Below are positions 40,648 to 49,676 of a stretch of DNA of 64,000 nt, piece after piece (positions within the stretch are counted from its first letter, which is position 1; each line of letters opens with the position of its first letter). The stretch spans positions 203,780 to 267,779 of the forward strand of contig NZ_QZMS01000013.1 of assembly GCF_003614885.1 (NCBI RefSeq). The letters are read 5' to 3'. The stretch comes from Photobacterium salinisoli (GTDB lineage: Bacteria > Pseudomonadota > Gammaproteobacteria > Enterobacterales > Vibrionaceae). Below the pieces are notes generated by a model. The model did not search any database, was not told the origin of the DNA, and saw only the letters and a list, made by a program, of their open reading frames with translations. The translations under genes and the position numbers were made by a program.

Positions 40648-41490
40648 TCAGCTCCATCCCCATAATACTGGATAGTGCCAGCGTGGCTGGCGCGCGGTTT
40701 GGGTATCTGTGATTGCCGCCTGCACCGCTTTGCGGCTGACAAGGTCGTCACCTGTGCTGCAGGCTACGATCAAGGCTTTATGGCACAGCTGGTTGACCAG
40801 CCTGGGGATACCGCCACTGGCGTGCCAGATCTCTTTCTGCCGTGCCAGCGGCATTAACCCTGGCTCTCCGCCCGCTTTGCTCAGGCGATGCTCGATATAG
40901 GACGCCGTTTCCGCCATATCCAGCGGACGTAACACAGCACGAAAGGTAATGCGCTGGCGGAACTGGCGCAGTTGCGGGGTGGCCAACCGTTCATCCAGCT
41001 CAGGCTGGCCAAGCAGCACAATATGCAAGAGCTTTTCCTGTTCCGTTTCCAGATTACCCAACAGCCGTAAGGCTTCCAGCGCTTCATCAGGCAGTGCCTG
41101 GGCTTCATCTAACAACACCACGACAGTGCGTCCGCCGCGCTTGCGTTCGATCAGTGACTGGTGCAGCGATTCTGTCAGCGTCAGGCCGTCACCGTCCGGC
41201 TGCAGTCCCAGCTCCTTAGCCAGCGCAGCGCGTAATTCCCGCCCGCTCATGGCCGGTGTTGGTAAATAAGCCAGGTCATAACGGGCAGGTAACTGCCTGA
41301 CCAGCATTCGGCAGACCAGGGTTTTTCCTGTCCCGACTTCTCCGGAGATCTGGATAACCCCTTCCCCCATCGCCAGTGCAGACAGGGTCATTTTGATCGC
41401 TTCCAAATGCGGCGGCAGTGCATGAAACAGCCCGGTATCCGGCGTTAACCGGAAAGGGAACTGTTCAAATCCGAAGTGCGACAGATACAT
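40648..41490 (-). CDS. mshM: MshM, ExeA/GspA-like AAA ATPase
   Basis: MshM is an AAA+ ATPase related to ExeA/GspA, which help secretin assembly through the peptidoglycan. The 280-aa protein begins MYLSHFGFEQFPFRLTPD, has Walker A GEVGTGKT, Walker B VVLLDEAQAL and sensor segments ILLGQPELDERL. The ATG at 41490 (preceded by AAGGA) follows the mshL stop by 4 nt; the upstream extension lies inside mshL. Confidence 0.93.
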   Translation of the reverse strand: MYLSHFGFEQFPFRLTPDTGLFHALPPHLEAIKMTLSALAMGEGVIQISGEVGTGKTLVCRMLVRQLPARYDLAYLPTPAMSGRELRAALAKELGLQPDGDGLTLTESLHQSLIERKRGGRTVVVLLDEAQALPDEALEALRLLGNLETEQEKLLHIVLLGQPELDERLATPQLRQFRQRITFRAVLRPLDMAETASYIEHRLSKAGGEPGLMPLARQKEIWHASGGIPRLVNQLCHKALIVACSTGDDLVSRKAVQAAITDTQTARQPRWHYPVLWGWS

Positions 41491-41494
41491 GGGG

Positions 41495-43177
41495 TTATCC
41501 TTGGTCCGGGAACCATTTCTCAACCAGCGCGCGTGAGCGTTCAATTTCCTGCTGCCAGGTCTGATCGCCCACCACTGTGGGTTTCAGCAAGATCACCAGT
41601 TCGGTTTTGGTCTGAACTTTATTGATGTTACGGAACAAATAACCAAGCCCGGGAATGTCGCCAAGCAAAGGGACTTTAGTCTGCTGATCTTTCAGGGACG
41701 ATTTCATCAAACCGCCAATCACCACCACATCCCCGCTGCTGGCATGAATCACAGAATCAGACTCACGTACTGAGCTTCGGGCCAGCGGCAGGCTGTATGT
41801 GCCAAAGGTGTCGCCCAGGGCAATTTCCTTCACTTCTTCGGTCACTTCGACCACAGTAGGATGCACATGGAGCAGGACGCCGCCGTCATCATCAATCTGA
41901 GGTGTCACATCCAGTGAAATACCCGAGAAGAAAGGCGTCAGCACCACTTCCGGCGAGGCCACGCCGCCATCTGTCACCGCTTCCCCGCCATCGACTTCGG
42001 TAACGAAATACTGATCGCCACCGACTTTAATGACAGCTTTCTGGTTATTGGCCGCAGTGACGCGCGGGCTGGACAGCACATTCAGATCGCCCTGCGTCTG
42101 CAGAAAGCTCAGAACTGCCGAGAAATTACCATCTGAGATGGTGATATTGGTTTGTCCGCCCAGCAAATTGGCAATCTCGCTACCGCCCGGCAAACTGTCG
42201 GGCCCGGTGCGGCCAAAAATAATGCCGGTCCCGCCTAGGGTTTTGGTAATGTTGCTCCAGTTAATGCCCTGCTGATAACTGTCGTTGAGAGTCACTTCCA
42301 TGATCTTGGCCTCCAGCACTACCTGACGCTGAAGGCGCTTTTTCGATACGCCGAGAAATTCACGCACTTCGCGCAGTTCATTCGGAAACGCTTTCACTGT
42401 CAGCAGGCTGGCCTGCGGCGACACCACAATACTGCGCCCTTGACCCGTGCCTATCATGGCCTGAACCGCTTTTTGCAGCTGGCCCCAGAAATCACTGTCG
42501 GAACGCGTTTCAATCCGGGTGCCGCCCGTAGAGTAAGATGAGCGATCACCGTTATTGCTGCCGCGGTTGCGATTGTCGTCATAATCGTCGTTGTTGCTAT
42601 TGCGGCGATTGTCAGACTGATTGTCAGGAATGTTATCCGGGCTGCTGATGGAGCCAGTGGTCAGGGATGTCAGAGAAAGACCACGCCGCTGCAGCTGCAG
42701 GTAGTCCACAGGAATCACTTCTGTTCGCAATGTGGCAGGGAACACCTGAATAATGTTGCCCTTGCGCTGGATATCATAACCATAGATATCCGACGCGACA
42801 TTCAGTACTTCATCTAAGGTCACATCCTGCAGGCTGAGCGTCACCCGGCCGCTGACTTCAGGGTGGATCACCATATTAAACGCCGTGCCGCGAACCAGGC
42901 TGGAGAAAAAGGCGCGGGCGTCCACGGCACGGGCATTGACACGAAACCGCCGTTCGTACGCACTGCTGCTGCCATAGCTGGAACGGTTCAGGCTGGGCAT
43001 CAGATCAGCACTGACTGCCGATGGCAAGTCAGTCAGAGGCCGGCTCTGAGCCTCATTTTTAGCCTGATTCAACGCTTCCTGCACCTCAACCGGTTTATTG
43101 TGGCCCATGTTTGCAGAGCAGGCCGTCAGCAGAGTTGTTGTCACCCCAATTAACAATAAGCGCATGTCAGAATTCAC
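41495..43177 (-). CDS. mshL: MshL, outer-membrane secretin of the MSHA pilus
   Basis: MshL is the secretin channel through which the MSHA pilus leaves the cell. The 560-aa protein starts with a lipoprotein-like signal (lipobox LLTACS, Cys about residue 20), an N0/STN domain, a Gly/Ser/Asn/Asp-rich linker (about residues 185-225), and the secretin core with the VPLLGDIPGLGYLFR signature. It overlaps mshK by 4 nt and abuts mshM. Confidence 0.95.
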   Translation of the reverse strand: MNSDMRLLLIGVTTTLLTACSANMGHNKPVEVQEALNQAKNEAQSRPLTDLPSAVSADLMPSLNRSSYGSSSAYERRFRVNARAVDARAFFSSLVRGTAFNMVIHPEVSGRVTLSLQDVTLDEVLNVASDIYGYDIQRKGNIIQVFPATLRTEVIPVDYLQLQRRGLSLTSLTTGSISSPDNIPDNQSDNRRNSNNDDYDDNRNRGSNNGDRSSYSTGGTRIETRSDSDFWGQLQKAVQAMIGTGQGRSIVVSPQASLLTVKAFPNELREVREFLGVSKKRLQRQVVLEAKIMEVTLNDSYQQGINWSNITKTLGGTGIIFGRTGPDSLPGGSEIANLLGGQTNITISDGNFSAVLSFLQTQGDLNVLSSPRVTAANNQKAVIKVGGDQYFVTEVDGGEAVTDGGVASPEVVLTPFFSGISLDVTPQIDDDGGVLLHVHPTVVEVTEEVKEIALGDTFGTYSLPLARSSVRESDSVIHASSGDVVVIGGLMKSSLKDQQTKVPLLGDIPGLGYLFRNINKVQTKTELVILLKPTVVGDQTWQQEIERSRALVEKWFPDQG

Positions 43178-43503
43178 TTTTCTTCTTCATTCATTTTTAT
43201 TTCTTCGCTATACAGAGCCAGACGCCACTGTCGGCTGCCACGCTGAAGAATAACCGCCTCTCCGTCGACGGCTTTCAGGGTATAACCACTAATCGCCTCC
43301 CCCGGCACAACCACCTGGTTATTCAAAATGACACTGCACTGATCCTGCTCCGGGCAGACGATCCCCTCCAGTGAAGGTAAACGCTGTGTCGCTGTTTTCT
43401 TTACCGATGGCGCCTGCCACCCCAGCGGAGCGGTCGGATCGCTTTCGGCCAGGATTGCTGTGCTGAACACGGCAAGCAGCAGAGAAATGCAATGTCTAAC
43501 CAC
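43174..43503 (-). CDS. mshK: MshK, small MSHA biogenesis protein
   Basis: MshK is a small periplasmic protein of the MSHA complex, probably a PilP-like partner of the secretin. Starting from GTG at 43503, inside the mshJ stop region, the 109-aa protein has a signal peptide (MVRHCISLLLAVFSTAILAES) followed by DPTAPLGWQAP, as in PilP-like lipoprotein neighbours. The longer ATG at 43539 would put twelve residues of mshJ-overlapping sequence before the signal, so GTG is preferred. It overlaps mshL by 4 nt. Confidence 0.85.
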   Translation of the reverse strand: MVRHCISLLLAVFSTAILAESDPTAPLGWQAPSVKKTATQRLPSLEGIVCPEQDQCSVILNNQVVVPGEAISGYTLKAVDGEAVILQRGSRQWRLALYSEEIKMNEEEK

Positions 43504-44131
43504 CGATAAAGTCCTTACTTTCGCCCAAAGTATATACATCCAGGTGTATATCAGAGAGTGGGTACTTGTCTACCTGATAATCCAAACTTCGCCAATAATA
43601 TTTCACTGGCAACGCTTCCAGCTGCTGTAAGTACTTCACCAGATCAAAATAGCTGCCACGCAAAGTCAGCCGGACAGGATGAATGTAATAACCGGCATCT
43701 TCACCGTTTATCAGCTGGACTGGCGGCAGAGACTCCAGAGACACCAGTTTCAGTCGCTGGGAATGTTGCAACACCTGATCCATCAATGCGGCCATCTGGG
43801 CCGGGGTGACCAGGCTGGCGACACGTTCTTTAAGCTCAGTGTCGAGCCGGGCATTACTGCCTTGCAACTGACGGATTTTTTCATCCAGCACCTTGTCGGG
43901 ATCATCATTCAGCTGTCGCCGAACCCGAATCAGATCACCGTCATTTTTAATCATGCTGGCTTGTACCGACAGCTGCTGCCTTTCCACTGATCTCAGTGAT
44001 TGCTGTATGGGTTCCAGTAAAAACTGATAACCGGCCAGTAGCAGCATCAACCAGCCCGTTACAGCCACCAGCCACTGTTCACGCCGGTTAAGCAATTCAA
44101 ACCGGGTAACCAGAGAAGACCAGACATTCAT
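43496..44131 (-). CDS. mshJ: MshJ, PilO-like MSHA alignment protein
   Basis: MshJ resembles PilO/GspM-type inner-membrane alignment proteins. The 211-aa protein has a cytoplasmic N-terminus, a membrane helix (about residues 24-42: AVTGWLMLLLAGYQFLL), a coiled coil (about 45-100) and a ferredoxin-like C-terminal domain with PVRLTLRGSYFDLVKYLQQLEAL. It overlaps mshI and mshK by a few bases. Confidence 0.92.
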   Translation of the reverse strand: MNVWSSLVTRFELLNRREQWLVAVTGWLMLLLAGYQFLLEPIQQSLRSVERQQLSVQASMIKNDGDLIRVRRQLNDDPDKVLDEKIRQLQGSNARLDTELKERVASLVTPAQMAALMDQVLQHSQRLKLVSLESLPPVQLINGEDAGYYIHPVRLTLRGSYFDLVKYLQQLEALPVKYYWRSLDYQVDKYPLSDIHLDVYTLGESKDFIGG

Positions 44132-45582
44132 GGGGTTTCCTCTGTTTTGCGTTGTGCATGCAACATAAAGGTCACTATGTTCTCTTCATTTCGACTCAGG
44201 GACATCACTTCAAAACGGCGATCGGCCAGCTGAGGATAACGGGAAAAACTCTGCAGCCAGCCGGGCACCGCATTGGGATGTCTGGCTACGCCTTCCAGAT
44301 CCAGCTGCTGCCCCTGTACATGGATGCGGCTCACTGAGATATCCTGGCTGGCAGCCTGAGCCAGCTGCTGCAATATATTGGCATAGCCGGCTTGCAGGCT
44401 GTTATCGTGCATGGCAATCGCCTTGAGCGTGGCCTGCTTGGCCGCGAGGTGCTGTTCCAGCTCACCGCTCAATTTCACTTTTAACTCACTTGGCAGATGG
44501 CGGGCCAGCGCGGCTTTGGCGTTATCCAGATCAGTCTGCTTTTGCGTCAGTTGGGCTTGCTGCTGTGCCAGCAACTGTGTGGCCCTGTATTCCTGCCAGC
44601 TTTGCCATCCCGCCAGCGATCCAATCACCACAGCCCCTGCCGCCCAGCCAGCCACCAAATTGGGCAGAGTGAGCCAGTTGGACTGAGGTTTGAGGCTGTC
44701 ACTGTACAGATTGAGCAGAGGCTGCTGCCGCTGAGCAGCCCAGGCGACACGGGTATCAAAATCCGTCAGTTCAGCGGGTGCACCACTGACGGTGACGACC
44801 GGCACATTGAGTCGCTGCCGCAATGCGTCGGCCAGCCGCTCATTATCATCGCTGTCACAGCTGACCAGCACCTGGGCAATAGGGGCATCACGTAACTGGG
44901 CACTGAGGAAATCCAGAGAACGCTGCAGTTCAAGCGCCAGGCCGTCTATCTGCAAATCAGCCTGTTCCAGACCGATGAGAGGCTGAGAAAAACCGCGCAG
45001 CTGGCGCTGGAAACACATCACCTGCTGTTTGAAGGCTGTCAGATGCAGACCGGAATGCTGACGGGAATGAAGGACCAGCTGGCTCTGTTGTTCAGCCGTC
45101 ATCTGACCCAGCACCACTTCATCCACAGTGATCAGTTCAGGTTCACAGCCATTCGCCAGGCAAGCCAGTACCAGTTGCTGAACCAGAGCACGCTGCGCCA
45201 CCAGCACTTGCAGTCTGTCTTTGATAGGCTCTTCAAACCCATCAGCCACCAGGTTAGCGGGAGGTTCAGTCACCAGATCTTTGACCAGAAACGGTAAAGC
45301 GCTGGCCAGCTCATGACGGGGTAAGGCCGGTTTATCAATGACCAGGCTTTGATATAGGCCATGACCGAGTACCAGGCGAATTCTGCAGCCGTTTAACTGG
45401 TGTGCATTAATCAGTTGCGCGATGGAAGTCGTCCAGCTCTCACGAGAAGCCACTTCCACACTGTCACTGATCCAGCTTTTTCCGTCTTCAGCCAGACAGA
45501 CGAGGGTCAGTTTTCCTTCGAATACAGCAAAACTGGCCACTTTACTGACAGTTTTCCGGCCTAGGAGCTTTTTCATCAGCAT
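44128..45582 (-). CDS. mshI: MshI, PilM-like MSHA biogenesis protein
   Basis: MshI combines a cytoplasmic PilM/actin-like N-terminal domain (about residues 1-300) with a membrane helix (about 308-328: LVAGWAAGAVVIGSLAGWQ), a coiled coil, and a PilN-like periplasmic domain (about 385-475). In effect it fuses the roles of PilM and PilN. It is the first gene of the leftward msh assembly operon and is preceded by 165 nt. Confidence 0.92.
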   Translation of the reverse strand: MLMKKLLGRKTVSKVASFAVFEGKLTLVCLAEDGKSWISDSVEVASRESWTTSIAQLINAHQLNGCRIRLVLGHGLYQSLVIDKPALPRHELASALPFLVKDLVTEPPANLVADGFEEPIKDRLQVLVAQRALVQQLVLACLANGCEPELITVDEVVLGQMTAEQQSQLVLHSRQHSGLHLTAFKQQVMCFQRQLRGFSQPLIGLEQADLQIDGLALELQRSLDFLSAQLRDAPIAQVLVSCDSDDNERLADALRQRLNVPVVTVSGAPAELTDFDTRVAWAAQRQQPLLNLYSDSLKPQSNWLTLPNLVAGWAAGAVVIGSLAGWQSWQEYRATQLLAQQQAQLTQKQTDLDNAKAALARHLPSELKVKLSGELEQHLAAKQATLKAIAMHDNSLQAGYANILQQLAQAASQDISVSRIHVQGQQLDLEGVARHPNAVPGWLQSFSRYPQLADRRFEVMSLSRNEENIVTFMLHAQRKTEETP

Positions 45583-45647
45583 GGTAATAACCCGTTTTAC
45601 TTTCCGTTCGTTTTTAACCCGCGACTACATTCTTTGAAGACATGCAA

Positions 45648-45673
45648 TTGACCAATAATGTCAATAATTTGAC
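45648..45673. promoter_or_regulatory. Three alternating TTGAC half-sites upstream of mshI
   Basis: TTGAC (45648-45652), GTCAA (45660-45664) and TTGAC (45669-45673) alternate in the 165-nt region between mshI and csrD, giving two overlapping inverted repeats. They are placed 66-91 nt upstream of the mshI ATG, where a regulator of the msh operon could bind. No known regulator is assigned. Confidence 0.3.
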
Positions 45674-45714
45674 CCATGATACTGACAGGAATTTATGGTG
45701 TATAGAGAAAATCC

Positions 45715-45743
45715 TGTAAAAAATGTAAGGTTTCCACTTACAT
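45715..45743 (-). terminator. Rho-independent terminator after csrD
   Basis: On the minus strand ATGTAAG (45743-45737) pairs perfectly with CTTACAT (45729-45723) around a 7-nt loop and is followed by six T residues (45722-45717). It begins 5 nt after the csrD stop, so csrD is not part of the msh operon transcript. Confidence 0.85.
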
Positions 45744-45747
45744 AACA

Positions 45748-47691
45748 TTATCTGCGCTTTTTGGTACTCATTTGACTCACACTCATCTCTGGGGCAAAAA
45801 AGCGCCCCTGCCCGCCATTGATACCCAACTGCTGCAACACCTGCCATTCCCTGTCATTTTCGACCCCCACAGCAATCACTTCGACTCCGGAATTGGCGCA
45901 GGCACCCAGCATACTTCTGACAAATAACTGATTTTCCTGACGCTGATCTATCTCACGGATCAGGCTTCGGTGCAGCTTGATATATTGGACGTTCACATCC
46001 TTGATGTAATGTGTGCTGACAATGGTTCTCCCGGCCTGATCCACACCCAGCCGACAGCCGAGGCCCGTCACCATTTTAAGAAAGGTGCGCACGGCATCAA
46101 TATGACGTGACAGGTTCCGCTCAGGGACTTCAATGCTCAGCCGTTTCAGTACCGGCCTGGGCGTTTGCAGCAGTTCGTCCCGGAACCAGCGGATAAAACC
46201 TTTATCCAGCAGAGATTCGATACTGACGTTAATCGCAAAATTATCCAGGGTCGGGCCATTTTTGAGCAGATCCAGCGCCTGGCTGATGACCTGTTTATCC
46301 ATACGGACATTGAAGCCCACCTGTTCAACGGCAGGCAGGAAACGGGAAGCTTTGATCATTACACCGTTTTCATCATTGATCCTCGCCAGTAATTCACGGT
46401 GCAGCGGGACATTTTCCCCGGTGAGATATGCGGGCTGCTGGTACAGGGCTGGCCCGCCCTGGCTAAATACAGAATCCAGCAGCGTTCGCCAGCGCACGCT
46501 GCCCCGGGTATCTTCTCCCAGCACATCTTTCTGGAAAGCGTACCAGCTATTCGTGCCCTGCAATTGCGCACTGCGCAGCGCCATGTCGGCCTCATCCATG
46601 ATGCGTCCACGCCGTTCGCCACTGGCAAAATAGGTCATACCGATGTGGCACCAGTTCTCACGCTGTAACGGCGCGGAAGGCGTCAGTCGTTCCAGTCCTT
46701 TCAGCAGCTGATTCACAAACTGATTCACTTCCTTGCTGGGCTGTTGCAGCAGCATGATGGCAAACTCAGCGTCAAAATACCGGGACAGCACGCTGTCCGG
46801 ATAGCGTTGAACCATGTTCGACAACACCATGCCGACGTCCTGAATCAATTCATCGGCGACAATCTTACCCTTTGACAGCAGCAACTCTTCCCAGTCGGCG
46901 ATACGAATCAGAATGACAGCCCCATGGTTATCCTGATCCTGCACCACAGATTGCAGTCGGCTGTCGAACAATACCCGATTGGCCGAGCCTGTCAGCTGAT
47001 CCAGGAAGGTATGCGTACGAATGAAAGTATCAAAGCGGCTGCGCTCCTGTCGGGCATCTTTCAGCTCAGAGATCAGCTTGTCCAATGCCAGACTTGCCGT
47101 ATCCGGCCACTCCAGATCAGTGCCTGTTGCAAAATCATCCAGTTTACCGGCCAGCAGCATTCTTCCCCGCTCTTCGAGCAGCTCTGAGCCCTGCAACTGC
47201 CGCTTGAGCCAGTTAACGCCCCATACCAGACCGGCAATAATGATCATGATCGCCAGACTGATGGAAGACATCGCCCCCAGCGAATACGTTAGTTCGGTAT
47301 AAGGTGGCACCGACTGGATGCTGACAAAGTAACCGGGATTCAGAGTCAGCGGATATTCAGTGTGATAAAGAATGTTGGGGTCATCGATTTTCTGTAAGCC
47401 CTGGAACTGGTAGACAGAGCCGGCATCGTTGCTGACATCCAGAGACACCACATTGCTGGCTTTGAGTAGTTTAGGCAGCCAGCGGGCTAGGGACTGCGAG
47501 CCTTGCGGATCGGCCATTTCCTGATCGATAACGTCAACCACACCGCCCAGATAATGATGCAGATAATCCTGCCCGAGCTGACGAAAACTGACAGCTCCGC
47601 CAATAAAAATGACAAACATGGCGCAAATGACAATAAGGGTCACGAAAGCAACCAGTCTATTGGTCAGCTTCATCCCTGAGGCTTTTCTCAT
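45748..47691 (-). CDS. csrD: CsrD/MshH, degenerate GGDEF-EAL regulator of CsrB decay
   Basis: CsrD (called MshH in V. cholerae) promotes RNase E decay of the Csr small RNAs and does not make or degrade c-di-GMP. The 647-aa protein has two membrane helices (about residues 14-34 and 140-165) around a periplasmic domain, a HAMP-like region, a degenerate GGDEF domain (RYFDAEF where GGDEF is expected) and a degenerate EAL domain (ELLARI where EVLLR is expected). A second start (47673, MKLTNRL) matches the usual CsrD N-terminus and is possible. Confidence 0.93.
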   Translation of the reverse strand: MRKASGMKLTNRLVAFVTLIVICAMFVIFIGGAVSFRQLGQDYLHHYLGGVVDVIDQEMADPQGSQSLARWLPKLLKASNVVSLDVSNDAGSVYQFQGLQKIDDPNILYHTEYPLTLNPGYFVSIQSVPPYTELTYSLGAMSSISLAIMIIIAGLVWGVNWLKRQLQGSELLEERGRMLLAGKLDDFATGTDLEWPDTASLALDKLISELKDARQERSRFDTFIRTHTFLDQLTGSANRVLFDSRLQSVVQDQDNHGAVILIRIADWEELLLSKGKIVADELIQDVGMVLSNMVQRYPDSVLSRYFDAEFAIMLLQQPSKEVNQFVNQLLKGLERLTPSAPLQRENWCHIGMTYFASGERRGRIMDEADMALRSAQLQGTNSWYAFQKDVLGEDTRGSVRWRTLLDSVFSQGGPALYQQPAYLTGENVPLHRELLARINDENGVMIKASRFLPAVEQVGFNVRMDKQVISQALDLLKNGPTLDNFAINVSIESLLDKGFIRWFRDELLQTPRPVLKRLSIEVPERNLSRHIDAVRTFLKMVTGLGCRLGVDQAGRTIVSTHYIKDVNVQYIKLHRSLIREIDQRQENQLFVRSMLGACANSGVEVIAVGVENDREWQVLQQLGINGGQGRFFAPEMSVSQMSTKKRR

Positions 47692-47887
47692 GCAAGGTCC
47701 AACTTTATCTGAAAAACAATTCCAAACCGCCTGGCTCTGTGGTCAACTCTGATACAGACACAATAAAACCAAAACGCCTGTTTATACTGGAAAATACCAT
47801 CGGCTCCCAAACACTGCAGTGCTCAGACCGACACTTTCCTTACTTGGCTCACCGCCCAGGCAATATGTAACCCCAAAGCGGAGAGAT

Positions 47888-48802
47888 ATGGACTGGATTA
47901 CCTGTACCAAAAGTTTTGTCGCCGTGGTTGAGCAGGGCTCTCTGGCCCAGGCCGCAAGCGCGCTCAATACCTCAAGCTCAGCCCTGTCCAAGCGGCTTTC
48001 ATGGTTGGAAAAACAGCTTGGTGTTCAGCTTCTTAAACGCACGACACGTAATCTGACAGTCACAGACGCCGGCAAGGTGTTTTATCGGCGCAGTGTCCAT
48101 TTACTTGATGACTGGCAACAGATACTGGCAGAAACCACCTCCACCTACAGTGAAGTTCAGGGCGTACTGCGTATCGGCGCCCCACTGGCGACAGGCAGCC
48201 GGGTGCTGGTGCATTATCTGGCCGAGTTCTTACAGACTTATCCCAATATCCAGGTAGAGCTGCACACAGTGACTCCGGGGCAGCTGCCGGATCTCAACCT
48301 GGATGTCTTTATCAGCCGCGAACTGACCGACTTCAACTCCACCAGCTATATTGCCACTAAACTCTTCAGTTTTCAGGCGGGTTTCTATGCCTCGCCCAGT
48401 TACCTCGAAGACAGGCCCGTGATCGAAACCCCGGAGCAACTGGCGCTGCACAACTGCCTGTTATTCGGCAGTCATGGTCATGAGCAGGAACATGTCTTTG
48501 AAAATAACCGCCGCTTACGTCTGCGGGGCAATTTTACCACCCAGAACCCGGAAGCACTGGTCGCCGCGGCGGTGGCTGGTATGGGGTTAATTCTGGTGGG
48601 TGAGAATACGGTAAAACGCGAGCTCAGCAATGGCTTACTGATCCCTGTCTTGCCAGAGCTGAAGCAGCCGTTAAATGCCGCCTACGCCTACTACCCTAAG
48701 CTCAATTACAATCACACCAAAACCAAGCTGTTTATTGATTTTATTAAACAGAAAGCCTCGCCCGGCCAGACTGTTCAGTCAGCCAATTCGCACTATCTGT
48801 GA
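47888..48802 (+). CDS. LysR-family transcriptional regulator
   Basis: The 304-aa protein has an N-terminal winged HTH (about residues 1-60, with EQGSLAQAASALNTSSSALSKRLSWLEKQLGVQLLKRTTRNLTVTDAG) and a C-terminal LysR substrate-binding domain. Its effector and targets are not identifiable. ATG 47888 is chosen because it begins at the HTH and has GGAGA upstream. It stands alone between csrD (divergent) and ssb (convergent), and no obvious partner operon is adjacent. Confidence 0.9.
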   Translation: MDWITCTKSFVAVVEQGSLAQAASALNTSSSALSKRLSWLEKQLGVQLLKRTTRNLTVTDAGKVFYRRSVHLLDDWQQILAETTSTYSEVQGVLRIGAPLATGSRVLVHYLAEFLQTYPNIQVELHTVTPGQLPDLNLDVFISRELTDFNSTSYIATKLFSFQAGFYASPSYLEDRPVIETPEQLALHNCLLFGSHGHEQEHVFENNRRLRLRGNFTTQNPEALVAAAVAGMGLILVGENTVKRELSNGLLIPVLPELKQPLNAAYAYYPKLNYNHTKTKLFIDFIKQKASPGQTVQSANSHYL

Positions 48803-48834
48803 CCAGCACAGTAAGGTTACTGGGTATCAGGCAA

Positions 48835-48867
48835 TAAAAAAGCAGCGTTCAACGCTGCTTTTTTTAA
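48835..48867. terminator. Bidirectional terminator between the LysR gene and ssb
   Basis: AGCAGCG (48841-48847) and CGCTGCT (48853-48859) pair around loop TTCAA, with A5 before and T7 after, so it serves the convergent LysR gene and ssb. Confidence 0.92.
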
Positions 48868-48883
48868 TGACCGTATGCCAGGA

Positions 48884-49423
48884 TCAGAACGGAATATCGT
48901 CGTCGAAATCCATTGGCGGTTCATTGTACTGAGGCTGGGCTTGCTTAGGCGCAGACTGCTGCTGAGGCGCATAGTTTTGCTGTTGTGACTGCTGAGCCGG
49001 TTGCTGAGGCTGTCCCCAACCGCCCTGCTGCTGCTGACCGCCCATAGGAGCACCCTGGCCCTGACCACCAGCACGGCCGCCAAGCATTTGCATGATGCCG
49101 TTATAACCCTGAACAACCACTTCAGTGCTGTAACGATCCTGACCGCTCTGGTCTTGCCACTTACGGGTCTGAAGCTGACCTTCAATGTAAACTTGAGAGC
49201 CTTTACGCAAGTACTCACCCGCCACTTCTGCCAGCTTGCCAAACAGAACGACACGGTGCCATTCCGTTTTTTCTCGCTGCTCGCCGGTCGCTTTGTCACG
49301 CCATGTTTCAGAGGTAGCGATAGTAATATTCGCTACTGCACCGCCGTTTGGCATATAACGGATTTCAGGATCATTGCCTAAGTTACCTACCAGGATAACT
49401 TTATTCACGCCACGACTGGCCAT
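48884..49423 (-). CDS. ssb: Single-stranded DNA-binding protein SSB
   Basis: SSB coats single-stranded DNA during replication, recombination and repair and recruits partner enzymes through its C-terminal tip. The 179-aa protein has the OB fold (residues 1-110), beginning [27 protein letters not shown] and containing the [14 protein letters not shown] motif, a long Gln/Gly-rich linker (about 115-160), and the acidic tip DFDDDIPF. It diverges from uvrA over a LexA box. Confidence 0.98.
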   Translation of the reverse strand: MASRGVNKVILVGNLGNDPEIRYMPNGGAVANITIATSETWRDKATGEQREKTEWHRVVLFGKLAEVAGEYLRKGSQVYIEGQLQTRKWQDQSGQDRYSTEVVVQGYNGIMQMLGGRAGGQGQGAPMGGQQQQGGWGQPQQPAQQSQQQNYAPQQQSAPKQAQPQYNEPPMDFDDDIPF

Positions 49424-49585
49424 AGTTCACTCCAGGTTTTCGCTGTTGAGGCTGCCAAGTCATGACACCCTTCACTCATTCAAAGTTTATACTTAATCGC
49501 CGAGTTTAACATGGGCTGCCCTCTGAGTCATAGGGCTACGTCATGCTTCCCGTGTCTTGACCGGACGCATAAAAGACGATCAAAG

Positions 49586-49605
49586 CACTGTGTTTTTGTA
49601 CAGTC
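49586..49605. promoter_or_regulatory. LexA (SOS) box between ssb and uvrA
   Basis: CTGT-N8-ACAG (49588-49591 and 49600-49603) inside an AT-rich spacer of T and G matches the LexA operator consensus. It lies 72-91 nt upstream of the uvrA ATG and 163 nt from ssb. LexA control of this divergent pair is established in E. coli. Confidence 0.85.
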
Positions 49606-49676
49606 AAGTCTTTTAAGCCCCTCAGGGCTATGCAATAATGCCAATCCTATTTATTCAAGCGCTGATGACTGCAACT

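Noticed and set aside
40035..40712. Reading frames opposite mshN
   Set aside because: They mirror the Ala/Pro-rich linker of MshN and have low-complexity content.
45614..45847. Small protein between csrD and mshI
   Set aside because: Most of it overlaps the csrD end in another frame, and the rest covers the csrD terminator and the mshI upstream region.
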